From NCBI RefSeq assembly GCF_001679785.1, contig NZ_CP016289.1:310001-374000 (forward strand): a stretch of 64,000 bases of DNA, read 5' to 3'. Below, piece after piece: positions 25,403 to 33,648 of the stretch (positions are counted from its first letter, which is position 1; every line of letters begins with the position of its first letter). The notes beneath the pieces were generated by a model that did no database searches, was not told where the DNA came from, and saw only the letters and a program-made list of their open reading frames with translations. Position numbers and translations under genes: made by a program. The DNA is from Rhizobium leguminosarum (GTDB lineage: Bacteria; Pseudomonadota; Alphaproteobacteria; Rhizobiales; Rhizobiaceae).

Positions 25403-26732
25403 TTTCATACCAAATCCCCAAGCGTCCAAATGGGAAAATCCGGAAACTGCAGTTCTCCATGCTGGCTTCAGGCACGATCCGGCGACAAGGGCGGTAAGCG
25501 TTCCCATTTACCAGAATACAGCATATGAGCTCGACGGAAATCTCTCCAAGATCGCTGACATCTACAACGTCAAGGCAGATGGATATACGTACACGCGGAT
25601 TATTAACCCGACGACGCGTGCCTTGGAACGACGTTTCGCGGCGGTTGATAGGGGCCTCGATTCTCTTGCTGTCGCATCTGGGCAGGCAGCCACGTTTCTC
25701 GCCCTAGTGAATTTGTGCAGCGGTTACCCTGGCGGAAATATTGTGGCTTCAAAGTTTCTCTATGGCAACTCTTGGAACCTATTGCACAATACTTTTCGAC
25801 GTTTGGGTATCGAGGCGCGGAGCGCCGATCCCAACGACCCTTCAAGCTTCGAAGCTCAAATCGACGACCGGACGCTTGGTCTTTTCGGCGAGTGCGTCTC
25901 GAACCCGAGTCTGGTGCCGCTTCCAATACGCGAGCTGGCGGAAATTGGCCGCCGGCACGGAATTCCGTTAATCGTGGACAATACAACGACACCTCTCGTT
26001 TGCAGTCCGGCAAGGTTGGGCGCAGCATTCTCCACCTATTCCGCAACGAAATATATTTGCGGCCACGGGACGACTCTTGGAGGATTGATCGTCGATCATG
26101 GCAATTTCGCTTTCGACGAATTTCCTGATCGATTCCCCCTGATGAACGGGCCCGACGATGCGCATGGCGACATCTTGTGGCATGAGGCGATTACAAATCT
26201 GGACGATCTGGGTAGCAGCCCGTTTCTTCTTAAGGCCCGCATGACTTGGTTGCGCGATACCGGCGCATGCTCGAGCCCCTTCAATAGCTTTCAGCTCATT
26301 CAGGGACTCGAAACTCTTCCCTTGCGTATGCGTCGCCATAGCGAAAATGCTTTGGCCGTAGCCTACATGCTGCGCAGTCACCCCAAGGTCAGGGCAGTCA
26401 TCTACCCGGCTTTTTTCGAAGGGCGTCAAAGAGAGGTCGCCGCCGAGCTTTTCGATCCCCAGTACGGCCATGGCGCGATGCTGACCTTTGACGTTGGCGA
26501 TGCCGCAGCCGGACGCAAACTCATCGAAAGCGTCAGCCTCGCCTATCATGTTTCCAATGTCGGGGACGCCAGAACACTTATCACCCATCCCGTTTCCACC
26601 ACCCATACGACCGTGCCGCGCGAGAAGCGCTTGGCAGCTGGAATCGATGACGGCACCATCCGCCTCTGCGTTGGTATCGAGCATTCTGACGATATCATCC
26701 GTGACCTGGCGGGTGCATTGGCCGCGCTGTAA
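25395..26732 (+). CDS. rtxA2: O-acetylhomoserine sulfhydrylase-like PLP enzyme, RtxA C-terminal-half homologue
   Basis: A 445-residue Cys/Met-metabolism PLP enzyme. Asp195 is in PLIVDNTTTP and the PLP Lys219 in YSATKYICGHGTTLGG, followed by the long insert typical of O-acetylhomoserine sulfhydrylases. The C-terminal block THTTVPREKRLAAGI is also typical of that group. In rhizobitoxine synthesis the equivalent half of RtxA joins serinol to O-acetylhomoserine, giving dihydrorhizobitoxine. It starts inside the last codons of the aminotransferase gene (8-bp overlap) and is followed 21 bp later by the desaturase gene, matching the rtxA-rtxC order. Ordinary methionine biosynthesis is the alternative role, but the neighbours argue against it. 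The symbol is provisional. Confidence 0.83.
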   Translation: MLDFIPNPQASKWENPETAVLHAGFRHDPATRAVSVPIYQNTAYELDGNLSKIADIYNVKADGYTYTRIINPTTRALERRFAAVDRGLDSLAVASGQAATFLALVNLCSGYPGGNIVASKFLYGNSWNLLHNTFRRLGIEARSADPNDPSSFEAQIDDRTLGLFGECVSNPSLVPLPIRELAEIGRRHGIPLIVDNTTTPLVCSPARLGAAFSTYSATKYICGHGTTLGGLIVDHGNFAFDEFPDRFPLMNGPDDAHGDILWHEAITNLDDLGSSPFLLKARMTWLRDTGACSSPFNSFQLIQGLETLPLRMRRHSENALAVAYMLRSHPKVRAVIYPAFFEGRQREVAAELFDPQYGHGAMLTFDVGDAAAGRKLIESVSLAYHVSNVGDARTLITHPVSTTHTTVPREKRLAAGIDDGTIRLCVGIEHSDDIIRDLAGALAAL

Positions 26733-26753
26733 ATGAGCTAAAAGGGAAAACAC

Positions 26754-27833
26754 ATGGTATCTGATCAGACTTGGCAACTCACGAATGCCCGCTACGAAAG
26801 CTTCCGCTTTTCGGCGGAGGTGAAAAAAGCGTTGGCTGAATTGCGTCCAGACAACATCACCGGTGCTCTCTACATCGCAAAAGATTATGCGGTCATTGTT
26901 CTTTTCGCCCTTCTTTGCGTCAAGCTTTCCTGGTGGTTCTATCCCCTAGCTTTGCTTTTCATCGGCGCGCACCAGCGGGGCCTGACCACGATAGCCCATG
27001 ATGCAGCCCATCGAACGCTGGCAAGGAACGGCACGCTTAACTACGCGCTCGGAATTCTATTCGCCGCTTATCCATTGTTTCAGAAGCACTGGGCCTACAG
27101 GGTATCTCACGTCTATCTCCACCATCCGCACCTCGGCGATCCAGACAAGGATCCGGACCTGAAATTCTTTCTTGAAAGCGGTGTCTACAAAGTCCGCCAT
27201 CCCGTTCGATACATAACGGATATCATCCTATTGCCGCTCTTTGGGGCCGCCACGATTGGATACTTGCGATATCTGTTCACTCACCGTTTCAAGGTCACCG
27301 GAGTTGAGAAATCCAAGTTGGATAGCAAGGCTCTCTTTATAGACAAGGTCGGCTTCTACGCATTTTGGACCACTATCCTCGTCGGTTCCTATTGGTTGAA
27401 TTTACTGGATGACGTCGCACTGTTCTGGATCGTGCCGTATCTCACGACATTTCAGGCGCTTGGCTGGTTCATCGAGATCGCGGAACACTCGCCCATGTGT
27501 GAGACGGAAAAGACCAATCTTTTCCTGACGCGTAACAGAAAGGGTAATTGCATCGAGCGACTTCTGCTTGGCGTCAATCTCGATGAATACCATCTCGAAC
27601 ATCATCTTTCTCCCGGCATCCCTTTCTGGCTTCTTAAAAAAGCCCAGAAAATACGCATGCGGGACCCGAATTACGCCGAAGTTGCAGCGACCTGGGGAGG
27701 CTTGTTCGTTCGAGGACCTCAAGGGCAGCGAAGCGTCATGAGCCAGCTGATGGAGCGAAATGAAAGGCTCTATTGGCAGCATAAATATGGAACCGATGCA
27801 GCCAAGATTCCGCTATCCGTGGGCCTAGCCTGA
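26754..27833 (+). CDS. rtxC: Membrane di-iron desaturase, RtxC-like (dihydrorhizobitoxine desaturase)
   Basis: A 359-residue integral membrane desaturase. The three histidine boxes are visible: HDAAH near residue 83, HVYLHH near 120 and HLEHH near 283. Four hydrophobic spans surround them, the layout of fatty-acid-desaturase-fold enzymes. RtxC of B. elkanii, of the same size class, introduces the double bond that turns dihydrorhizobitoxine into the enol-ether toxin. Placement directly behind the sulfhydrylase-like gene is the main reason to prefer that role over lipid desaturation. ATG start with AAAGGG upstream. Intact. Confidence 0.82.
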   Translation: MVSDQTWQLTNARYESFRFSAEVKKALAELRPDNITGALYIAKDYAVIVLFALLCVKLSWWFYPLALLFIGAHQRGLTTIAHDAAHRTLARNGTLNYALGILFAAYPLFQKHWAYRVSHVYLHHPHLGDPDKDPDLKFFLESGVYKVRHPVRYITDIILLPLFGAATIGYLRYLFTHRFKVTGVEKSKLDSKALFIDKVGFYAFWTTILVGSYWLNLLDDVALFWIVPYLTTFQALGWFIEIAEHSPMCETEKTNLFLTRNRKGNCIERLLLGVNLDEYHLEHHLSPGIPFWLLKKAQKIRMRDPNYAEVAATWGGLFVRGPQGQRSVMSQLMERNERLYWQHKYGTDAAKIPLSVGLA

Positions 27834-27862
27834 TGGACGCACCTTGCCTGAAGGAGTGAACG

Positions 27863-28693
27863 ATGCCCACCGTTGGAATCACGGCAAACCGCATTATCGA
27901 CGACAATGTCCACCGGGACTGGATACGTCGCCGCTATATTGATGCACTGGTTGGATATGCGGATGTTGAAGTCGTCGTTCTGCCTACCTTAGCGCGAGGT
28001 CACAATAGTGACGAATTCGCGTTGGCTCGACTGGACGGACTTGTACTGACCGGGGATGAATCCAATGTGGATTCGTGTGTGCTGCGTAATGGAAGCGAGC
28101 CGGCCGATGTGACCGATTTTGTTTTTGCGCAAAGGGATCGCTACCGGGACCGGCTGTCTGGAGCATCCATTGCCACGGCATTGTCGCTGGGGATGCCCAT
28201 TCTGGCAATATGCCGAGGGTTACAAGAATTAAATGTCTATTTCGACGGCACGTTATACGACAACCTCCGGACCATACCCTCCAACATCAGACACCAGGAA
28301 GATCTACGTCTGGAACGGGACCGTCAATACGACCCTGTTCATCGCTTGAACCTGTGGCGAGATGGTGTGCTTCACCGATTGGCGGATCGGACGGAGGTCT
28401 GGGTCAATTCTCTCCATGGGCAGGGTATAGATCGGCTCGGCAACAATCTGGTTATCGAAGGCGTCGCCGATGACGGACTTATCGAGGCTATACGGATCAA
28501 GGATTCGCCGACCTTCCAGATAGGCGTTCAGTGGCATCCCGAATGGCATATTGCGACCGATACCTTCAGCCAGTCGCTTTTCTCTTCATTTGGCGAGTCT
28601 TGTCGCTCTTACCGCAAAAGATCCTGCAGAGGAAGAGCATGCCCCGCATTGTCGGTCCCGCGACGTTCCGACACACTCTTGGACACAGAGTGA
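27863..28693 (+). CDS. Class I glutamine amidotransferase-fold gamma-glutamyl hydrolase (PuuD-like)
   Basis: A 276-residue protein of the peptidase C26 type. The nucleophile Cys is in MPILAICRGLQELNVYFDGT near residue 117, and the catalytic His and Glu are in FQIGVQWHPEWHI near 225-230. PuuD of E. coli cleaves gamma-glutamyl-GABA after amine oxidation. Here the enzyme would remove a gamma-glutamyl group added by the glutamine-synthetase-like domain encoded downstream. It follows the desaturase by 29 bp with GAAGGAG before the ATG. The substrate is inferred. Confidence 0.8.
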   Translation: MPTVGITANRIIDDNVHRDWIRRRYIDALVGYADVEVVVLPTLARGHNSDEFALARLDGLVLTGDESNVDSCVLRNGSEPADVTDFVFAQRDRYRDRLSGASIATALSLGMPILAICRGLQELNVYFDGTLYDNLRTIPSNIRHQEDLRLERDRQYDPVHRLNLWRDGVLHRLADRTEVWVNSLHGQGIDRLGNNLVIEGVADDGLIEAIRIKDSPTFQIGVQWHPEWHIATDTFSQSLFSSFGESCRSYRKRSCRGRACPALSVPRRSDTLLDTE

Positions 28694-28758
28694 GCCAACA
28701 CTTTTGGTCACGGGATTCTTATCCGGTACCAGGAATGGTTTCAGAAAAAGGGAAGATT

Positions 28759-29364
28759 ATGGATACGGCACTCTGGACGATGTTCTGCATCATGTTTTTC
28801 ACGACCTTGGCGGTGCCTGGACCGAATGTCGCATTCTCCGTCGCGCAATCGCTACATTATGGCTCCCGCAAAGCTAGCGCCGCTGCAATCGGATTTGCAT
28901 TGGGAACTGGTCTACATGCGGTCATCGTCTTATCCGGGGTGGGTCTGCTAGCCCAGAAGTATGAGATCATTCTGCATATCATTAAGTGGGGAGGCATTAC
29001 GCTTATCCTTTATCAGGCGCTCAAGGCTTTCAGCGTCAAGCCAACTGAACTCGTCACAAAACGTGTCACTGCTGCAACCACCAAAGAGCTTATTCTTGGG
29101 GCCATTGCTGTATCCTGTACGAATCCCAAGGGTATTATTGCCAGTCTGCTGATCTATCCGGCATTTGTGAGCCCCAAACTGCCTTATCTCCCGCAAGCGA
29201 TCCTGCTCGGCATCACCGCCATGACAATCTCGCTGCTTGTGTATGGGAGCTATATTCAGATCGCCGGTCAGGCAAAGCGACTCTTCAACAATCAGGTTGC
29301 TATCAGTCGAATTGTAGGGGTGGTCTACGTCTGCGTCGCCATCGCCCTAGCCATTTCCATCTGA
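28759..29364 (+). CDS. LysE-family amino-acid exporter
   Basis: A 201-residue membrane protein with about six hydrophobic segments, the LysE/RhtB size. The N-terminus MDTALWTMFCIMFFTTLAVP is followed by GPNVAFSVAQSLHYGSRKAS, the conserved PGPN signature. I chose this ATG over in-frame starts upstream because it is preceded by AAAAAGGGAAG and fits family length. The family exports amino acids and analogues, so it is the obvious exporter for the product of this operon. It is 65 bp from the preceding gene. Confidence 0.85.
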   Translation: MDTALWTMFCIMFFTTLAVPGPNVAFSVAQSLHYGSRKASAAAIGFALGTGLHAVIVLSGVGLLAQKYEIILHIIKWGGITLILYQALKAFSVKPTELVTKRVTAATTKELILGAIAVSCTNPKGIIASLLIYPAFVSPKLPYLPQAILLGITAMTISLLVYGSYIQIAGQAKRLFNNQVAISRIVGVVYVCVAIALAISI

Positions 29365-29396
29365 TCGCAAAACCGTTTTCCAAAGGAGACAGGGGC

Positions 29397-30965
29397 GTGC
29401 CGAACTTTAATGACGACCTCACGTTCGATTATGTTATCGTCGGTGGCGGCAGTGCGGGAGCCGTTATAGCCAGACGTCTTGCGGACGCTGGTATTGGCAC
29501 CATCGCTCTCATAGAGGCTGGTCCGCTGGACGAAGGTGTGCCTTGCTTGATGGATGTTTCGCGTCTATCCGAGCAACCCACAAGTTTGGATTGGGGCTTC
29601 CTCGCATCGACCACTGATGCCAAGCCAGCTCGGCTAAACTATTCACGCGCCAAGGTCCTCGGTGGATGTGGTACGCATAATGATTGCGCATGGCTCATTC
29701 CGCCGGAATCTGATTTTGCGGAATGGGAGAGGCTTGGTGCGAAAGGATGGGGCCCTCAGGAGATTCGTTCCCATATCAATCGTCTACTCTCCCAGGTAGG
29801 AGTCGAAACCCGGCCAGATACTAATCCTGTATCGGCGGCTCTCTTGCGGGCGGGCCAGGAGCTTGGCCTTCGTCGCACAGAATTCCGTCAGGAGATCTCG
29901 CCAGGAATTGGCATGTTGCCGCTCAATGCCATTGGCAAGCATCGACAATCTTCCTCCGTGTCGTATCTTCATCCTTTGTCGAAACTGCCCGAGATGCTGG
30001 AAGTCTTCAGTGAAACATTCGTGACGCGTGTCATTATTCAGGATGGCCGCGCCATCGGTGTCGAAACCTCGCTTGGCCCTGTTCATGCCCGAAACGAGGT
30101 AATCATTACTGCGGGCAGCATCCAATCGCCGCAGCTCTTGATGGTGTCAGGCATTGGCGAGGCCCAGCACCTAGGAGCAATGGGTATACCCGTCGTGGCC
30201 GATGTCCCGGGAGTCGGTCGCAACCTAGCGGATCATTATTCCTCCGCAGTGGTTTTCGAACTGAAAGAGTCGGTACCTGCATGGGATGTGACGCCCTACG
30301 AATCCATTATGCTACTCAAAGTCGATGCTGATGCTCCGGCACCTGATTGCTTGTGCCAATTTGGGTTGAGGCCAGGCAACCCCAGCGGTCGGCACGGCGA
30401 GAAATCGACCTCGTCGTTCAATTCCGAGGGAAGGCTTATCGACATAGCCTCGAACGCGACTCGTCCCCGCAGTCGGGGCGATATCCGCTTGGTCACGTCC
30501 GACATGCGCGACAAACCTAGGATCCGCCTCAATTATCTCTCGGATCCGGAGGATTATGATCTGCGCATTATCGGCGAAGGTATGCGATTTGCTCGGCGCT
30601 TCATCGAGACCCATTCCTTCGGCGAGATCGCGGTTCGCGAAGTCGCTCCTGGGCCAAGCGTCGTGAAGGATGACGACATTACCGACTATATCCGGTCAAA
30701 CCTGGAAACCGTCTATCATGCCGCAGGAACATGCCGCATGGGGTCCGACGACGATCCCACCGCAGTCGTCGATACTGCGCTGAGGGTGAGAAACATCGCC
30801 AGCTTGCGCGTATGCGATGCTTCGATTTTTCCGTCAATGGTGACCGTGAATATAAACTGTGCCGTCATGACAGTTGCCGAAAAAGCGGCTGCGACAATTA
30901 TAGCCGCGGCCAAGACGCCCGGGAGCCGTGCGGCGAACGAAGCTTTACTGGCGATTGGATCATGA
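29397..30965 (+). CDS. GMC-family FAD oxidoreductase (alcohol oxidase/dehydrogenase)
   Basis: A 522-residue glucose-methanol-choline oxidoreductase. The FAD-binding motif VIVGGGSAGAVIARRL lies at residues 13-28, and AGSIQSPQLLMVSGIG is PROSITE signature 2. The C-terminal catalytic histidine is in VYHAAGTCRMG, with NINCAVMTVAEKAA near the end supplying the second active-site position (Asn instead of the more common His). The family oxidises primary alcohols to aldehydes. With the aldehyde dehydrogenase at the end of the operon it could turn a hydroxymethyl group into a carboxylate. GTG start with AAAGGAG upstream; the stop overlaps the next start (ATGA). Confidence 0.88.
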   Translation: MPNFNDDLTFDYVIVGGGSAGAVIARRLADAGIGTIALIEAGPLDEGVPCLMDVSRLSEQPTSLDWGFLASTTDAKPARLNYSRAKVLGGCGTHNDCAWLIPPESDFAEWERLGAKGWGPQEIRSHINRLLSQVGVETRPDTNPVSAALLRAGQELGLRRTEFRQEISPGIGMLPLNAIGKHRQSSSVSYLHPLSKLPEMLEVFSETFVTRVIIQDGRAIGVETSLGPVHARNEVIITAGSIQSPQLLMVSGIGEAQHLGAMGIPVVADVPGVGRNLADHYSSAVVFELKESVPAWDVTPYESIMLLKVDADAPAPDCLCQFGLRPGNPSGRHGEKSTSSFNSEGRLIDIASNATRPRSRGDIRLVTSDMRDKPRIRLNYLSDPEDYDLRIIGEGMRFARRFIETHSFGEIAVREVAPGPSVVKDDDITDYIRSNLETVYHAAGTCRMGSDDDPTAVVDTALRVRNIASLRVCDASIFPSMVTVNINCAVMTVAEKAAATIIAAAKTPGSRAANEALLAIGS

Positions 30966-33640
30966 ACGATACTTCCAACACCGTCGCGAAGCACGGCATC
31001 AACACCCGGCTGGCCCATTGTGGAAACAATCCGCGGGAATATTTTGGCTTTATAGACCCGCCCCTCGTACGTGCGTCAACAGTGCTTTTCCCTGATGCCG
31101 ATACCATGGTGATGCATAATCAGCCATACACCTATGGTACACGTGGAACCCCCACGACGAAGGCGCTTTGCGACGCAATCAATGAGCTCGAAGGGTCGTT
31201 CGGGACGCTTCTTCTTCCATCCGGCCTGACGGCCGTCACGGTCCCCCTCATGGCATTTCTGTCACCAGGCGATCATCTACTCATCGTCGACAGCGTCTAT
31301 GGCAATACAAGGCAATTCGCTGATACCGCCCTCACACGCTTGGGGGGCGATGTCGAATATTATGACCCGTTCATAGGCGGTGGCATCGAGCGGCTTCTGC
31401 GATCGAATACCCGGGTTGTGTTCACGGAGTCCCCAGGTTCGAACACGTTCGAGATTCAGGATGTTCCCGCTATCGCTGAGAAGGCGCATGCAGTGGGCGC
31501 CACCGTCATGATGGAAAATACCTGGGCAACGCCTCTTTATCTGAAGCCATTGGAGTTGGGGGTGGACATTTCGTTGCATGCCACGACCAAATATCCCTCC
31601 GGCCACTCCGACATCTTGATGGGAACCGTTTCGTCGAACGAAAGTTGTTTCGCAACCTTAAATGAATTTTACGGGGCTTTGGGCATCTGTGGGAACAATG
31701 ATGATGCCTATCATATATTGCGCGGGCTTCGTACAATGGGTTTGCGACTTGAGCGTCATGCAAGCAGCGCCCTGCGAATTGCCCGATGGCTTGAGCAACA
31801 GCAGGAAGTCCTGGAAGTCCTTCATCCAGCATTGGAGAGTCACGCCGGACATGAGTTGTGGAAGCGCGACTTCTCGGGATCGGCTGGCATATTCTCCTTC
31901 GTGCTCGACCCTGACATCCCAGTTCGCGCTTTTCTAAACGGCCTCACGATTTTCGGGCTTGGCTATTCATGGGGTGGTTATGCCAGTCTCGCATTGCAGG
32001 TCAATCTGGCCGACCGCACTTTGACGGGAAAGAATTATGCGGGCCCTCTTGTGCGCCTGCAGATAGGCTTGGAGGAAGCCGATGACCTAATCGACGATAT
32101 CAAGGCTGCATTTAAATCGGTTTTGTCTTTGAAGAGTCGATCAGGATCGGACCATTCCACAATTCGAAACGGTCCCGTCGAGAAGATCGACGGTCGGCTG
32201 TCCCATTGGCGCCACCTGAAACAATCTCCGCACCTGTTCTCGACGAACACAGACGATAGATCCATAAGAGAAACGTTTTTGGAATTCCCGGAAATCGGCC
32301 TCGACCTCAAGCAGTTCCTTCGTGACGACGCTTATAAGCACGTCAAAATTGGCGCCTTCGATTTGGATGGTGTGCTGCGTGGCAAATACATGGCGCGCGA
32401 GAAATTTATTTCCTCACTGGAGGATGGTTTTGGCTTTTGCGATGTCATCTTTGGTTGGGATTCAAATGATCAGCTTTACGATAACACCGATCGCATTGGC
32501 TGGAATAGCGGATATGGCGACGCTCAGGTCAGATTGCTGCCCGAAACAGCGCGTAAGCTTCCGTTGGAAAGCGAAACGCATTTCGTCCTTGGCGAATTTG
32601 TGGGGCAGCTCGAGGAGCTATGCCCGCGGGGAGTAATGAAACGAGTTTTACGCAAGGCGATGGCGATGGGTCTTCGGCCAAAAGCAGCCTGTGAGTTCGA
32701 GTTTCTCGTCGTGGAGGAAAACGCCAGGACACTCGCCGATAAGAACTATAGGAATCTCCGACCGCTCGGTTTCGGCGGTTTCGGCTATTCCGTTATCAGG
32801 AATTCGGTGAACAGCGAGTTCTATCATGGCATCCTCGATCTCTTCGAAGCCATGCGTATTCCACTGGAGGGCCTTCACGAAGAAACCGGCCCGGGAGCCA
32901 TGGAGGCCGCGATTGGCGTGGACGATGCCTTGGCGGCGGCCGACAAGGGAGCGTTGTTCAAAACCTTCGCGAAGGTATTCGCTCAGAAAAATGGGCTCAT
33001 GGCGAGCTTCATGGCAAAATGGGATAGCTCTCTGCCGGGCCAAGGTGGCCACGTTCACGTCTCATTAGTCGATGAAAATGGCGTTGGGGTGTTTCACGAT
33101 CACAGCACCGAGCACGGCATTAGTCGGACGATGCGCAATTTCATTGGCGGTCTTCAGAAACTTGCTCCTTCCATTGCGGTTCTCACCGCACCAACGGTTA
33201 ACTCCTATCGCCGGCTGGTCCCGGGTCATTGGGCCCCAACCGCAGCAACGTGGGGAATCGATAACCGTACCGTTGCTATACGCGCCATCACGGGTAGCTT
33301 GAAGTCTCAACGCGTGGAATTTCGCATTCCAGGCGCGGATGCCAATCCATATCTGACATTGGCGGCCACGCTCGGGGCGGGCCTTTGGGGAATTGAAAAC
33401 AAGGTCGAGCCCGAGGCTGCTTTGTCCGGCAACGCTTATCAGATCACCGCGCCGACACGGCAACAGCTACCCCGTACGCTCTCAGAAGCCGCCGACAACT
33501 TTAGAAACAGCGCCATTGCCCACGAAATCTTCGGGAGCGCTTTCGTCGAACATTATGCGGCGACACGTGACTGGGAGCATCGCCAGTTCCAGCACCATGT
33601 CTCCGACTGGGAATTGTCCCGCTATTTCGAGATCATTTGA
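30962..33640 (+). CDS. Fusion protein: cystathionine beta-lyase (MetC)-like domain + glutamine-synthetase-like ligase
   Basis: A single 892-codon frame with no sign of a frameshift. Residues 1-385 form a MetC-like Cys/Met-metabolism domain, with PLP Lys210 in HATTKYPSGHSDILMG. The position that normally holds the Asp contacting the PLP nitrogen (MMDNTWATP in usual MetC) is Glu185 here (MMENTWATP). After a ~55-residue linker, residues 440-892 form a glutamine-synthetase-fold domain with the active-site blocks ACEFEFLVVE, ETGPGAMEAAIG, GQGGHVHVSL, NSYRRLVPGHWAP and RVEFRIPGADANPYLTLAA. The ligase part resembles amine gamma-glutamylating enzymes such as PuuA. The MetC part could be biosynthetic, detoxifying, or a resistant or decoy form of the enzyme that rhizobitoxine inhibits. 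It overlaps the GMC gene by 4 bp. An upstream ATG in frame lies inside the GMC gene and is not credible. Confidence 0.85.
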   Translation: MNDTSNTVAKHGINTRLAHCGNNPREYFGFIDPPLVRASTVLFPDADTMVMHNQPYTYGTRGTPTTKALCDAINELEGSFGTLLLPSGLTAVTVPLMAFLSPGDHLLIVDSVYGNTRQFADTALTRLGGDVEYYDPFIGGGIERLLRSNTRVVFTESPGSNTFEIQDVPAIAEKAHAVGATVMMENTWATPLYLKPLELGVDISLHATTKYPSGHSDILMGTVSSNESCFATLNEFYGALGICGNNDDAYHILRGLRTMGLRLERHASSALRIARWLEQQQEVLEVLHPALESHAGHELWKRDFSGSAGIFSFVLDPDIPVRAFLNGLTIFGLGYSWGGYASLALQVNLADRTLTGKNYAGPLVRLQIGLEEADDLIDDIKAAFKSVLSLKSRSGSDHSTIRNGPVEKIDGRLSHWRHLKQSPHLFSTNTDDRSIRETFLEFPEIGLDLKQFLRDDAYKHVKIGAFDLDGVLRGKYMAREKFISSLEDGFGFCDVIFGWDSNDQLYDNTDRIGWNSGYGDAQVRLLPETARKLPLESETHFVLGEFVGQLEELCPRGVMKRVLRKAMAMGLRPKAACEFEFLVVEENARTLADKNYRNLRPLGFGGFGYSVIRNSVNSEFYHGILDLFEAMRIPLEGLHEETGPGAMEAAIGVDDALAAADKGALFKTFAKVFAQKNGLMASFMAKWDSSLPGQGGHVHVSLVDENGVGVFHDHSTEHGISRTMRNFIGGLQKLAPSIAVLTAPTVNSYRRLVPGHWAPTAATWGIDNRTVAIRAITGSLKSQRVEFRIPGADANPYLTLAATLGAGLWGIENKVEPEAALSGNAYQITAPTRQQLPRTLSEAADNFRNSAIAHEIFGSAFVEHYAATRDWEHRQFQHHVSDWELSRYFEII

Positions 33641-33648
33641 GGCAAACA

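Noticed and set aside
28531..28758. Longer N-terminus for the LysE exporter
   Set aside because: It overlaps the end of the C26 hydrolase gene and lacks family similarity; MDTALW at 28759 gives standard length and an RBS.
30731..30961. Upstream in-frame start for the MetC-glutamine synthetase fusion
   Set aside because: It lies inside the well-supported C-terminus of the GMC gene; the ATG at 30962 forms a normal 4-bp overlap.
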